Source: Malania oleifera
Taxonomy: Eukaryota; Streptophyta; Magnoliopsida; Santalales; Ximeniaceae
Assembly (NCBI RefSeq): GCF_029873635.1
Contig: NC_080421.1
Location: forward strand, 37,676,617 to 37,740,616
DNA: 64,000 nt
Direction of reading: 5' to 3'
The notes below the pieces were generated by a model. That model made no database searches, had not been told where the DNA came from, and was given only the letters and a program-made list of their open reading frames with translations. The translations under genes and the position numbers were made by a program. Shown here one piece after another: positions 11,665 through 23,266 of this stretch (the stretch's first letter is position 1; each line of letters begins with the position of its first letter).

Positions 11665-12673
11665 ACGACATGTATATACTTGGGCAAGTGTGAACTCTGT
11701 GTATTTTGATAAACCCAAAACTTTGAAAAATAAAGATGAGGTTTTGGTAATTAAATATAGGATTTGTTTCATAAGTTTTCTATTTTTTATTTTTTTACAT
11801 TGTTAGTTTTTTGTTTTTGTTTCTTTTAATGTTTTTAGTTATTTGCAAAAAAATAATTAAAAATCAAATTTTATGCTTTTTAATTATTTTGGCAATCTAC
11901 TGTTAGAATATTTTAAGATTTAAAATTAAATATTTTTTATTTAATTATTCATTTTATACATACTTTTAACCAAAATTGAAACTAATGATGAATTCAAAAT
12001 ATAATTAAAATATAATTTTTAAAAATTTTAAAATAATAAAAATCATTTACAAATTAGTTTTTTTGTTTTTCAATTGTCATGTTTAATAAGACTATTCTAA
12101 TAAAGTGAATTTTAAATTATATAATGAAAAAATCATTATAATTTTTATTTTTATTATAGTAGTTTTAATTTGTGCTATTTTGTACTTTTATTATTCTAAT
12201 CATTTTTTCAATTTTTATTTGGTTGAAGAAAATAAAAACAGCGTTTGTTTAATTAAGTTTTAAATTTGATTTAGTTTAAAAAAATATTAATCAAATAGAG
12301 ATGTTCAACTTTTAGATTTTTTTTTATTTTTTATTTTTTAATTTTTTATTTTCATAATTTTTGACATTAGGAGATGTTTCAATTGAAAATATTTCTTTGA
12401 AAGCAACAAACATTAAAGGTTTCAAGAAATTTAAAGCATTATCTCATAAAGTTTTAATTCTAATCTTGAGAAATATGAAAAACAATTTGTGTTCGATATG
12501 ACACTAAATTTATAATCATGATGAGTTTGATTTATATTTACTAAATTACTGATTAAATAAAATTTTATTTTTAATAAAAAATTTTAAAAATAAGAGAATA
12601 TTCTTGAAATATAATGAACAAAAAATACAGTTTGAAAATGATGATATTTTTTTGTAATTAATAATATCTATAT
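11661..12673. other. AT-rich intergenic DNA, no feature seen
   Basis: Very AT-rich, with many T and A runs and no ORF that resembles a known protein. Confidence 0.5.
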
Positions 12674-13414
12674 TGTAGACACCCCAAATTGTCCAGGGCC
12701 TCATATAACCAAATAAATATATAGAATTTTTTATTTCATAAAATACAATATACAAAAAATGGGAAATACAGGAAAAAAATAAAAAAAATACAAGGAGAGA
12801 TTGAAATTTTACGTAACACAAAAAAAAAAAAAAAAAAAAAGAACCAAAAATACAATAAAATAAAAGAAAATGCAAGAGCAGGCCAACAATCTTCAAGCTT
12901 CCAATTTAAACCTACGAGGAAAAATCAACAAAATAAATATGTGTGAAATGTGCAAAAATCAGAAATAAAATTGATTGGCATGATTGGTCAAATTAGCAAT
13001 TTGTGTTAAATTTGATTGATCAAATCAAATTTAAAGATGATTGAATCTCAAAGCGTATAAATAGAGGCTTTTGAAGGGTGGAAGAGACACACAGAGACAC
13101 ACAATGAGTCTCGCACACAATCATATAAAGACAAGGCATAGCTAGCAATTTGTGAGGAAAAATAGAGAATTTTGATTGCAATTCAGAGTGAATCCAAAGA
13201 TTGAAGAAATTGCGGGAGAGTTGAAGAGCTGTAGAATTGAGAAGTTTTGAAGTTTCAAAATTAGAATTTGAGATTTGAGGATTGCAAACAAAATCAAAAA
13301 GGAGCTGAAGAGCTGACATCGGACTTAAAGATTGAAGAAGTTGAAGGCTGAGGTTGGTTTCATTTACGTTTTTTGTGATTAATTTCATAAATCCAATGAA
13401 TTGAAATAATTTTT
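12674..13414 (+). repeat. Probable left part of a Ty3/Gypsy (Tat/Ogre-like) LTR
   Basis: It starts TGTAGACACCCCAAATTG, a tip style known from Tat/Ogre LTRs, and holds a clear TATA box (TATAAATA, 13056-13063) ahead of a transcribed-leader-like stretch. The TNT1-like Copia at 13415 interrupts it. The sequence after that Copia (from 25221) should be its continuation, because the ttttt TSD shows where the two halves join. Assignment rests on tip sequence and the possible end at 28494-28520. Confidence 0.35.
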
Positions 13415-14002
13415 TGTTGTGATATGTGGATCAAATAATGAAACTGCACGGTGGAATAAACAATAAGAAACAAATAACACACACAACCAATAAGAACAAC
13501 AACACGATTTACGTGGTTCGGTAAACCCTACATCCACGGAAGCAATGACACACAAATTTCATTAAGGAAATCAAAATGTACACAATACACTTCAATAATG
13601 ATCATTCTAACACTCAAAATATGCCCAGATGACATATATAGAGGTTCCTCGGAGGTTTCCCCCTGTTTGCCCAACCACTCAATGTTCAAAAATTCAAAAT
13701 TCAGAAAAACTATTGTAACCCAGGCGCCTCTCATCAACGAACACAAGGCTTCATCAACGAGCCCAAAAAGAACCTTCGTTGATGAATACAAGACTCTCGT
13801 CGACAATTCCAGAAGTCTGAAATTTCCTGCTCTCGGTAATTATTCGTCGACAAGCTTCAGAGCCTTCGTTGACAAACCTCTGTTGTTCTTTCGTCGACGA
13901 ATACAGGTCTCTCGTCGACGAGTCCTGCTGTGCTACCCCTTTCATGTTTTTCCTCCTTCCTTCTTTGCTTACCAAAATAGAAGTATAAGAGCCACAACTA
14001 CA
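13415..14002 (-). repeat. 3' LTR of the TNT1-like Copia
   Basis: It starts TGTTGTGATATGTGG and ends ACAACTACA. It contains ACGTGGTTCGGT followed by 'aaccctacatccacgg', matching the partner LTR at 24627. The outer (U3) half holds several degenerate CGTCGACGA words (13740-13925). Confidence 0.9.
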
Positions 14003-14020
14003 ATCTCCACCTTGGCGATT
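14003..14020 (-). other. Polypurine tract of the TNT1-like Copia
   Basis: The complement reads AATCGCCAAGGTGGAGAT directly against the 3' LTR. Such purine-rich tracts prime plus-strand DNA synthesis in LTR retrotransposons. Confidence 0.8.
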
Positions 14021-14103
14021 ATACGCCCCTTAGGAGAATCTCAAAAACATGAACCACTTCACTTTGAATTTGAAAACGCTTGGTTGGATATGTCTCCCTT
14101 CTA

Positions 14104-14588
14104 TCACTTGGAGACATGGAGTAAGTCCAAGCAATGCTTGAACTTATCTGAAGTAACTGATTTGGTCAGTATATTTGCTGCATTATCAGATGTGTAAACT
14201 TTCTCCAACATAAGTTCACCTGAAGCAATCAATTCTCGTACTCTGTGGAACCTCACATCAATGTGCTTGGTCCTAGCATGGTATACCTGATTCTTCGCCA
14301 AGTAAATGACACTTTGACTATCACAATGCAGCACCATACCATCTTGTTGTAACCCTAACTCTCTGACTAAACCAGTAAGTCATAAGGCCTCCTTTGTAGC
14401 TTCGACAACTGCCATATATTCTGCCTCAATCGTGGACAATGCAATTAGAGACTGTACCATGGATCTCCAACATACCAGTCCTCCTACAAGGGTAAACACA
14501 TATCCAGTTGTAGACCTTCTATCATCCATATCCCTAACATAATTTGCATCAACAAACCCCATAACTGAAGGACAACCCTATTACTTGT
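14104..14588 (-). pseudogene. Copia RNase H domain (C-terminal end of pol), disrupted
   Basis: RNase H would degrade the RNA strand during reverse transcription. Frame 14562-14380 holds DDRRSTTGYVF and the STIEAEYMA motif with its catalytic Glu. The first catalytic Asp of the usual VDAD motif is Asn here (VDAN). Frame 14337-14104 holds the C-terminal half (HCDSQSVIYLAKN, then RTKHIDVRFHRVRE) and the natural end of pol. A stop lies between the two pieces. The CACTA transposon at 14589 separates this domain from reverse transcriptase. Confidence 0.88.
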
Positions 14589-15395
14589 CACTATAAAAAA
14601 ACTGGTTTTTAGTGACGAATCTATTTGTGACAGATTCAATTTCGTCACTAATAGTAGGGTATTAGTGACGGTTTTATAAACCGTTACTAATATGGCACTA
14701 TTAGTGACGAAATTGAATCCGTCACTAATAGTTCGTCACAAAAAACCCAACAAAAGCGCGCGAAAAATATTTTTGGTGCAGAATTTATCTTGGGAAAATA
14801 TTAGTAACGATTTTTGTGGTATTAGTAACGAATTAAATCCGTCACTAAAAGGTAAACTTTAGTGACAGTTAAATAACCGTGACTACTATTATTTTTATAA
14901 AAAAAAAAAATTTACTTCAGAGTAGTGGTGACGAATTTATAAATTTGTCACTACTAGCCCATTATTAGTGACAGATTGTGTAACCGTCACTAATACTTCT
15001 ACTTTTAAAAAAAAAAATAAATATATTTACTTCAGACTATTAGTGATGAATTTAGAAATTCGTCACTATTACCCATTATTAGTGACGAATTTGTTGATCG
15101 TCACTAATACTTCCATTTAAAAAAAATAGAAAAATTTTACTTCACAGTATTAGTGACGAATGTTTAAACTCGTCACTATTCCACTATTATTAGTGACAGA
15201 TTTCACAACTGTCACTAATACTTCAATTTTTTTAAAAAATAAGAAATGTTTACTTTATAGTATTAGTGACGAATTTAAATATTTATCACTATTGGCCTTT
15301 TATTAGTGACGGATTTGGACCATCATTAAAGTTTTGATATTTAAAAAAAAATAAACGGAGAGTAGTAGTGACGGTTTTGAAACCGTCACTAATGC
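14589..15395. repeat. Left subterminal repeat array of the CACTA element
   Basis: Roughly every 40-70 bp a word such as TTAGTGACGAATTT is followed by its inverse AATTCGTCACTAATA, forming short hairpins. The stems differ at the centre but keep AGTGACG/CGTCACT. Matching words occur at the right end. Confidence 0.9.
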
Positions 15396-15430
15396 CCAAA
15401 AACCCTTTATGTCCGCGCGCAAGATCTTTT

Positions 15431-15680
15431 CCCTCCTCCTGCTTCTTCCCCTTCCCCGCTGCCTGCTCCTATCTAATCTCCCTCTACTCTCTGCCGCCAG
15501 CCACCGCGCCAGCTCCTCCTGCTTCTTCCCCTTCCCCACTGCCTGCTCCCACTTGATCTCCCTTTGCTCTCCGCTGCCAGCCACCGTGCCAGCTTCTTCT
15601 ACTTCTTCCCCTTCCCCGCCACCTGCTCCCACCTGATCTCCCTCTGCTCTCCGCCGCCAGCCAATGCGCCAGCTCCTCCT
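15431..15680. repeat. GC-rich 80-bp tandem repeat inside the CACTA element
   Basis: Three copies of an 80-bp unit (CTTCTTCCCCTTCCCC...GCCAGCCACCG) start near 15441, 15521 and 15601. The region is much richer in C and G than the rest of the element and would suit a transcript leader. A possible splice donor (CAG/GTATTT) lies at about 15750. The Ser/Pro/Ala-rich frames here are products of the repeat, not a recognised protein. Confidence 0.8.
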
Positions 15681-15759
15681 CTTCCCCTCTTGTTGCTCCA
15701 ACGATCGATCCTCTCTTCCAGTCTCTCCCAGCTCTCGGTCGGAAGCCCAGGTATTTCTT

Positions 15760-18190
15760 TCCCTTGATCTTTTTACTTTGAACATATACTGAATATTTAA
15801 AAAAATTTTGAATTTACTAAATATTAAAAAAAATTTTGAATGTATTTTGTTATTTTTCAATGTTTGAACAATCCGCATTTGATATCTTGAAGACTTCCAA
15901 TACAAGAAGAAATGAACTTTGTCAGATTCCACACAAATTCCAAACTCAAAGTCTTGAACAATTGCCCTAATATAGTGTATTTTCACCCAACCTCATTGAG
16001 CCAATAATTAATGACCTATCATGCCAAAAAGCCCATTATCATTGTTTGACCCATTCGAATCTGTGGTCGAAGTAAAAATTATCCCAAAGTTCCATGAGGA
16101 TACACCATATTTAAAGGGAGGGCAACTCGAAAAACATGAATCAATCCTTACTAGACTTCTTCTCCAAGCACTCGATAGTTGTTTAAGAGATATTGGATTC
16201 TAGTCTAGTCACCCTGTTAAAATTCACAGGACTCATTCTAAAATAGAGTTGGATGCAGATTAGAAAATAGTTCAACCATCTCATTAGTATTCATCATCAA
16301 GCAGTGGGATCTCTTACATATGTAGAATCCTAGAAAGGTTCAAGGGCATCTTACAACAGCCAGCATTAAGCTGAATCAAATGAGGAAAAACTCAACTTCT
16401 CTATAGCTTTTCATGTCAAAAATTGAGTTGCAACATTGGGGGCAACACTCTTACCAAACGCAAGAGTGGAAAATTTAAGTAGTCCCACTTTGGCTCACAG
16501 TACCTTTTGGCTTCCCAAACAGCTCCTTATGCCCACAAGTTTGATCATCCTCCATGTGATTTTGATTGTGTTTTGAGGGGCAGCAAAGATAAAGTGCATT
16601 ATTGAGAGGGCCCAAAAAATATATAGAGTCAATAAAAGTTGTAGCTCGGGTCAGTAGACTCAGTGTTTCCACAACCATACTGGACAAGGATCATGGTAGG
16701 TCCCTGAAGATGACCTACAAAGATAAATGCATGTTGTGCATTTGTACCAATTCTTAAGATAAATTCATGAAATATCTAAGCATATCTACCAGAGCATGCA
16801 AAAATGGCACAAGTGCACCAATCAGCTAAGAAAGCTATGTGAGAGAAAGCATAGTGCAGGTGACACTTTGAGTAGACGAACATGTTTATTCCTTAATGCT
16901 TGCTTTAAAGATAATGATGGAAAACTAATTAGTGATCTCATTGCCATAGAGAATTGAAATATATGGCATGCATTTAATCAAAAAGCTTAGCCACAAAATC
17001 ATGATGGCAATGTGGAATTAAGCCATCTGTTTGAATTGTTTGAAACAAAGTTCAAGGGAGAACAATTGTTGAGAATTCCACTTGTGAGTTGGAAATATAG
17101 AGTGGAAGATGGAGGCATATAAACTGATATAAGCCCCATTCATATTAAAGGATTAAAGTTAGAAAGCTCAGCAAGATGAATACCACAAAAAACAAAATAA
17201 AATAAAATATACTAGTTAGGGTTCAAGTATTTTTCTATTTGGTGTTCTATCAATTGCAAAATCTGGCCATGGCTTTGACGTCACTTCTATCATAATAAAA
17301 GCAATACAAGAGAATCTATCCTAAACAACTAATTGTAACTCGTATGACTCATCTGAATGTCATTTAATTACTTTATGTAGAAATTCTGAACTCTCTAAAT
17401 CAGGATGATTTTAATGCATACGTAAAAATAAAAAATCCTCTCATACGATAGTACTCACCTACAATTGTATTTTATTTTTACTACAAAATCAGATATCAAA
17501 ACAACTAAAAACAAAGTAGGATTTCTTTTTAATTCTCCTATACAAATTCAAACAAAATAGGAAAGCAAGATGTGTCTTTTTTGTAATTGCTTGTAAAATT
17601 ACAACTATAAAATTAAACAATAAATGAGAGACAAACTTCCAATGAAATTGTAGTATTTTGCTTCAAGGTGATGGAATAATGCTATTTTATTGTGTTTACA
17701 CTTTGAAAAAAATGTCATTTTAAGTCATCCATTGCATTAGATAAAATTGATTGTCCTTACACATATTATTAAAAAAACAAATGCTTACATACAATGAATA
17801 GATAAGTCTTATATTCCTCAAAATCAAAGCCTAAAATCGTAGCCCCTTGCATGTTTTTTTTTTTTTTTTTTCAACTTCATGTATTCATTGAAGTTTAGAC
17901 TAATCCAAGAACGGTTACTATACATTCATTCCTAATCGTACATGTGAGACAAATCAATTGTTAATCCAAGAACGGTTACTATACATTCATTCCTAATCTT
18001 ACATGTGAGACAAATCAATTGTTACATTTCAATTGATTATTAGTCATACTATGTTGACTAGTAATCACTTGAACATGTTAATTATTTGTTTCACTTACGA
18101 TTAGTAATGTGAGTATTTCAACCATTCTTGGATTGTCCAATGTGGACAATTCAGGAAGTTGTATTTATATTGTTGTCATCGTTCACGCTT
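15760..18190. other. Interior of the CACTA element, unidentified
   Basis: Unrecognised sequence with short frames only (16021-16203 on + and 16687-16475 on -). Neither matches a family I know. It may hold exons of the element's accessory gene or captured host DNA. Poly(T) lies at 17856-17871. Confidence 0.4.
17901..18022. repeat. 61-bp tandem duplication in the CACTA element
   Basis: The unit beginning TAATCCAAGAACGGTTACTA is present twice head to tail (17901-17961 and 17962-18022) with one or two differences. An inverted partial copy (CAACCATTCTTGGATTG) lies near 18119. Confidence 0.9.
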
Positions 18191-18537
18191 TGTCAATTGT
18201 CATTATATATTTCGAGCACGTCTCTACTTGTGTTCTCTGGGTGCATAGTGGGGTGTCGTGACAATTTGTTAGTGATGGAAGACTAGCCAAATTTTCACTT
18301 CCCCCATATCGTGTACTTGGAGAGCCATGAGGAGATGCTGCCGAAGTTTATGACGACTACGACGAAGGAATTTAAGCGATTGATCGCAATGTAAATGCAA
18401 CATTCCTGAATGGGATAGGATCCGTACCCTTTAGAGTATGATGGTTGATTGTAGGATTCACGATGCATGCATGATAAATAGTATGAGAATATAATGAACA
18501 CCATTTACTTGAACATATTATAGGGTAATTAATGAAC

Positions 18538-18720
18538 ATGGATAAGAGTTGGATGAACGCTCGGGGTAGGTTTTTGTCAGAATACGTGAAAGGGGTACAT
18601 GATTTCATAGAGTTTGCATGTCCTCGTGCAGAAAAAGCAAGTAGAATAAGGTGTCCTTGCAAGAAATGCCAAAACATAACATTCAAACACATTAAGAAGG
18701 GTTTTTTAATTAACTTTTAG
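18538..18720 (+). pseudogene. CACTA transposase N-terminal domain (Transpos_assoc), truncated
   Basis: Transposases of En/Spm-type elements begin with a short transposase-associated domain ahead of the catalytic core. Here MDKSWM is followed by an FIEFACPRA stretch and CPCKKC, with the spacing expected of that domain. An upstream in-frame ATG at 18532 adds two residues, but MDKSWM is the usual family start. The frame stops at 18720, just after the Cys cluster, near where family members continue toward a downstream region. No DDE core follows within 2.4 kb. This is a relic that identifies the superfamily and its orientation. Confidence 0.8.
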
Positions 18721-18796
18721 GTCTACTTTTGATAACTTCTATTTTTGATAGTGGGCATATCATTTGCAGTGTGTATACAATGAATGAAGGGGCTTT

Positions 18797-19131
18797 ATCT
18801 AGTTTACCCGAAGTTTCTTTTCAAAATTGATTTGAAAAGCGATAAGCCTACCCATGTAGACAAAATGACTTTTAGCCTTTCATCTGATAGGTTGTCGCTT
18901 ATAGTTAAGGTATGATTTAAATATTAATTTTATTTCGCTTGAATCTTGATGTCCTTCTTGCATTCATTACATCCACAAGGTAAGATTCAAAAGAAATAAA
19001 ATTAATATTTAAATCATACCTTAACTAAGCGACAACCTATCAGATGAAAGGCTAAAATTCATTTTGTCTACATGGGTAGGCTTATCGCATTTCAAATCAA
19101 TTGTGAAAAGAAACTCTAGGTAAACTAGATC
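18797..19131. repeat. Long inverted repeat (about 150-bp arms) in the CACTA element
   Basis: The arm at 18797-18947 is the near-perfect reverse complement of 18982-19131, with a loop of about 34 bp. Shared blocks include GATAAGCCTACCCATGTAGA and GTTGTCGCTTA/TAAGCGACAAC. A transcript across it would fold into a long hairpin. It lies just downstream of the transposase fragment. Confidence 0.92.
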
Positions 19132-19261
19132 AAGAATCATTGATGCAACCACCACCATCCACGACCTCGTCGTCCTTCTTTGTCATCCATAACCTCATTG
19201 CAGCTAAACATGGGTATATATCTAATTTCAGTTTAATACATGATTTAACTTCTGGATTGCA

Positions 19262-19505
19262 TGCTTGGATTGGCATATCTTGTGAACTGCATGCTTAATT
19301 GGAACCCCACACATACCCTGGCTGATGCAATGATGTGTATTGCCTTCTGGTAGATGCTTTTAGGTTGTTGCATGTACATCTTAATCTAAATGACATCTGT
19401 ATGATGCAAAAATATTGTAAATTGCATGCTTTTGTGACTTGTAAGTTTGGGAAATGTTTTATTTATAGACAGCATGCTACCGAAAATTTGTTGAAAATTT
19501 TAATG
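19262..19505 (+). repeat. Segment apparently shared with the gag-only Copia at 52490-52690
   Basis: The blocks GCATGCTTA, TTAGGTTGTTGCATG, GGGAAATGTTTTATTTA and CAGCATGCTACCGAAA occur in the same order here and on the complement of 52490-52690. The function is unknown. It appears to be a captured or dispersed fragment and not part of either element's standard gene set. Confidence 0.55.
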
Positions 19506-20570
19506 AAAGGAAAGAAAAATTCATGAGACCAATTTTGGACTATATGATATAATTTTTCATTGATTTCTTGCGTGCTTGGTGGTTATGCCAATTTTGGTTG
19601 GAGTCTGTTATTTATGTTTCAAGGTTTAAGTTTAATTTATGTATAACCAAAAATTAATTGTTAATTGCCAAAAAAAGGAGATTAAAAGTAATATATTGTC
19701 CATCAGAATGGATGGAACACTAGAGGAAGTGGCATTGTTTTCCATGCAAGTATGTAGAAATTTGTTTCCCATTTTGCTTGTTGGTTCCTTCCTCCCACTT
19801 ATTTTAGAGTAGCTAATTGCAATAGGGTTTGATTTTGGGAGGATGCTTGGCCTGGTTACAGTCGTTGGAGTAGATGATACTTCATCTTCTTAAGATTTCC
19901 ACTCTTCACAATGCACGTATCATCTCTTTCTTTTCTTTGGAGAGGAGCTCTCTTTCTTGGGATTTTCATTTTATAGTAAATCTCATACCAACTGTGTCTA
20001 CTCTATGAAATATTGTTTATGGGGATAATCCACTATATTCTGATATATGTGTTTTATGGGATGCATGAACACGTTACATTATTTAATGCTTATTATATGA
20101 AGCTCCTGTGTACTCGCAAAATTAATTACTAGTCGGATTATTGTGAACTGTTTATCGTAAACACCTAGGTTTGGAGTATCTCTATGGAAAATGTCATATT
20201 TACAGGAGAAATACTGCCAAAATTTTTCAAAAAGCGTATACTAATTTACTTAATTTTCTTAATTAATTTGTAGGGTTTGCAACTGTAACAACGTCAGGAC
20301 GATGTCATGCACTACTGATGCAGCTAAAAACTTTCTTTGTTATCTGAACAGATTAAATGTATTTGAATTTGAATTTATATAATGTATTTGTATTTAAATT
20401 TGAATTTGTGTAACATATTTGTAATTTAATTTGAATTAGAATTTTTAATAATTTATGAATTTTATTGAAATTATGAATATATAAGAAAATGTAATTTAAT
20501 TACAGATTTTTACAAAAATTAATAATTGGAAACAAAAATAATTTTACCAATAATTATCCAATTTAAGTAT

Positions 20571-21161
20571 TAGTGACGGGTTCAAAATCGTCACTAATAC
20601 CCTTTTTAAAAAGTTTTAGTGAAGGAATTCAAACTGTTACTAATAATAGCTCCGCAGAGCAATAGTGATGATTCTAAAATCGTCACTAATACTAGAGCAT
20701 TACTGACAGCTTAACAATCGTCACTGATAATAGAGTAATAGTGACGGTTTTAAAACCGTCACTAATAATAGAGTAATAGTGACGGTTCTAAAGTCATCAC
20801 TAATAATAGAGCATTAGTGACAGTTTCATGACCGTCACTAATAATGGAGCAATAGTGACGATTTTGAAACCATCACTAATACTATGGCTTTAGTGACGAT
20901 TCTTGGTCGATCCGGTGTAGAAACTATAGTGACGGGCTTAGGTTTTTAGTGACGGTTTTAATCCATTACTAATACTTTATTATTAGTGACGGTTTGGAAT
21001 ATTCGTCACTAATAAGTATTAGTAACGGCTAGTATAGCGACTGATATAAATTCGTCACTAATAATCGTAAAACCATCACTAATACTATTAGTGACGATTT
21101 TTTGAGTATTTGTGACGATTTAAATCCGTCACTAATAAATTTTTTTTTTTTTTTTGTAGTG
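20571..21161. repeat. Right subterminal repeat array of the CACTA element
   Basis: At least ten inverted AGTGACGGTTT/AAACCGTCACTAATA units, several spaced about 46 bp apart and joined by TAATAGAG or a close variant. The array ends in the T tract and TGTAGTG terminus. Confidence 0.9.
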
Positions 21162-21164
21162 TGT

Positions 21165-22430
21165 CGAACATGATGCCATATCCCGATGTACCCTGCAAGT
21201 ATCTAAGTATCCATTTGACGACTTCCCAACGCTGCCTTCCTGGATTTTAGAGGAACTTGCTTACCACGCTTACCGCATGTGCCAAATTTGGCCTCTTACA
21301 TACCATGACATACATTAAACTCCCCACAACACTAGCATAGGGGACCTTTGACATGTCATGGATTTCCTCATCTGAACTTGGGAAATCTGCAGTAGACAAT
21401 TTGAAATGATTCTCTAGAGGTGTACACACCGGTCTTACATTAACCATGCTAAACCTCTCCAACACTTTTTGCACATAACTGCCCTGAGATAGCCATAATC
21501 TCCCTGCAATCTTGTCTCAGCGAATCTCCATCCCAAGTATTTTCTTGGCTGAATCAAGATCCTTCATGTCAAATTCCTTATGCAACAGGTATTTTAATTG
21601 ATTCAACTCAGTTAAATCCTTTGCAGTTATCAACATGTCATCGATGTACACTAACAAGAAAACAAGAGAACCATCCTTAAGTTTATTCACATAAACGCAG
21701 CAATCATACTCACACTGTTTGTAGCCAATCTTCATCATGTACGAATCAAACCGTTTATACCATCGCCCTGGAGATTGTTTCAGCCCATAAAGAGATTTCT
21801 TCAACCTACACACAAAATTTTCTTTTCTTGGTTCAATTAATCCCTCCAGCTATACCATATAAATTTATTCCTCCAAGTCACCGTGAAGAAACATTGTCTT
21901 CACTTCCATTTGTTCCAAATGAAGATTGTAATTAGCAACGAAGCCCAACACAATTCTGATAGAAGCATGTCAATCTACTTGAGAAAAGATCTCATCATAA
22001 TCTATCCCCTTCTTTTATAAGTATCCTTTTGCCACCAACCATGCCTTGAATTTCTCTCCTTCCTTTTCTGAAGTTGCCTCCTTCTTCCTATACACCCATT
22101 TGCAGTCTATCGGTATCTTCCCATCTGGAAGCTCCACCAATTCCCAAGTTTTGTTCTTATGCAGTGATTCCATTTCCTCAATCATGCTCCTATCCACCTA
22201 TCTTTCTCCTGGCCATGCACTGCCTCTTGAAAAGAAGTTGGATTGTTGCAACAAGTAAGGAAAGCATAAGATACTAACTCATCAAAACCATACCTTGATG
22301 GAGGCCTGATAGTGCGTCCAGATCTTCGTATAGGAATATCGTCGACTTGTTGATTTCCCGAGCTAGAGCGCCCTGCAACCACAGGACCATGATCATTTCC
22401 GTTGCCCTTAGCTTCCAACTCCACCAACAC
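21165..22430 (-). pseudogene. Copia reverse transcriptase domain, disrupted
   Basis: Reverse transcriptase would copy the element RNA into DNA. From 22430 leftward there is a linker with RRSGRTIRPPSRYG, then the RT N-terminus with KTWELVELPDGK and CKWVYRKK (22197-22015). The region 22014-21814 is broken by stops, then comes the core with LKKSLYGLKQSPGRWYKRFD and an intact YIDDML catalytic box (21813-21517). The thumb/connection follows (21474-21247), including the VGSLMY region. The CACTA insertion begins at 21161. The catalytic Asp pair is preserved but several stops and frame changes make it non-functional. Confidence 0.9.
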
Positions 22431-22582
22431 AACATGTTCATCACTGCCCTAGCTTTCTGGCTCTTATTTCTGTTCATCAAACTCTTGAGTAGCTTCACCA
22501 TAGCCTTCTTATCAAAGACTACATCTCTACTGATCACCACCTTGTTTTCCACTGGATCCCACAACTTATACCCCTTCACACC

Positions 22583-23266
22583 CTATAGATATCCTAAGAA
22601 GATGCAACAATGATACTTCGAGTCAAGCTTAAACCTCTTCTCACTAGACACGTAGATATAGGTTGGACACCTGAATACCTTCAATTCGGAGTAGTCTACT
22701 GCATTTCCTGTCCAAACCTCTTCCGCCACTTTACCTGCTAGTGATGCCCTTAGTGATTGGTTAACCAGAAAACAAGTCATACTAGCTGCATCAGCTCAGA
22801 AATTCTTCGGTAGCCCTACACTCAATCTGAGACACTGAGCTTTATCAGCATGAGTCCGGTTCATCCATTCTGCCACACCATTTCGCTGAGGTATTCGGAA
22901 AACTGTAAAATATCTTTTGATGCTCTAATCCGCACAAAACTCTATAAACCGAGAATCAGCGTACTCGATCCCATTATCTGACCTTAAATATTTGATTCTC
23001 CTCCATGTCAGGTTTTCCACTTCAGCCTTCCAAATCTTAAACTTGGCAAACGTACTAGATTTGTGACGCATGAAGTAAACCCAAACCTTTCGTGAGTAAT
23101 CATCAATGAAACTCACATAGTACATATGTCCATCCTTTGATGCAACTCTAACTAGGCCCCAAACATCTGACTGTATATAGTCAAGAATTCCTCTTGTCTT
23201 GTAAGTGATTGAACTAAATTTTGCCCTGTTCTGTTTTCCAAGAATACATAATATGTTGAATTCCAA
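22583..23266 (-). pseudogene. Copia integrase domain, disrupted
   Basis: Integrase would insert the DNA copy into chromosomes. Frame 23266-22925 shows the first catalytic Asp (YIQSDVWG), SFIDDYSRKVWVYF and the second Asp in YLRSDNG. A stop follows at about 22922. The third acidic residue (Glu in GVAEWMNRT) is still readable at about 22880 in the continuing frame. Frame 22780-22583 carries the C-terminal part (FRCPTYIYV and FLGYL motifs). All three DDE residues are visible, but stops separate them. Confidence 0.88.

Larger units (their letters stand above)
14589..21161 (+). mobile_element. CACTA (En/Spm) DNA transposon, about 6.6 kb, inserted in the TNT1-like pol
   Basis: The termini read CACTATAAAAAAA at the left and a T tract followed by TGTAGTG at the right, i.e. 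CACTA inverted repeats. The 3-bp TSD tgt is exact (14586-14588 and 21162-21164). Removing the element rejoins the host Copia pol frame region. Both ends carry dense subterminal arrays of AGTGACGG.../...CGTCACTAATA, as bound by the element's own DNA-binding protein in En/Spm. Inside, only the N-terminal transposase-associated domain is recognisable (18538-18720). The DDE transposase core was not found, so this copy is non-autonomous. Orientation is set by that domain. Confidence 0.92.

Noticed and set aside
13598..14197. 199-codon + strand frame
   Set aside because: It runs across the TNT1-like LTR and the reverse of RNase H; it is antisense to the element and matches no protein family.
15303..15986. 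227-codon minus-strand frame, Arg/Glu/Gly-rich
   Set aside because: Its repetitive middle is the translation of the 80-bp tandem repeat in the CACTA element, not a protein I can recognise.
20571..21161. Regularly spaced palindromic repeats resembling a CRISPR array
   Set aside because: These are CACTA subterminal repeats: units vary, spacers are not unique, and the context is a plant transposon.
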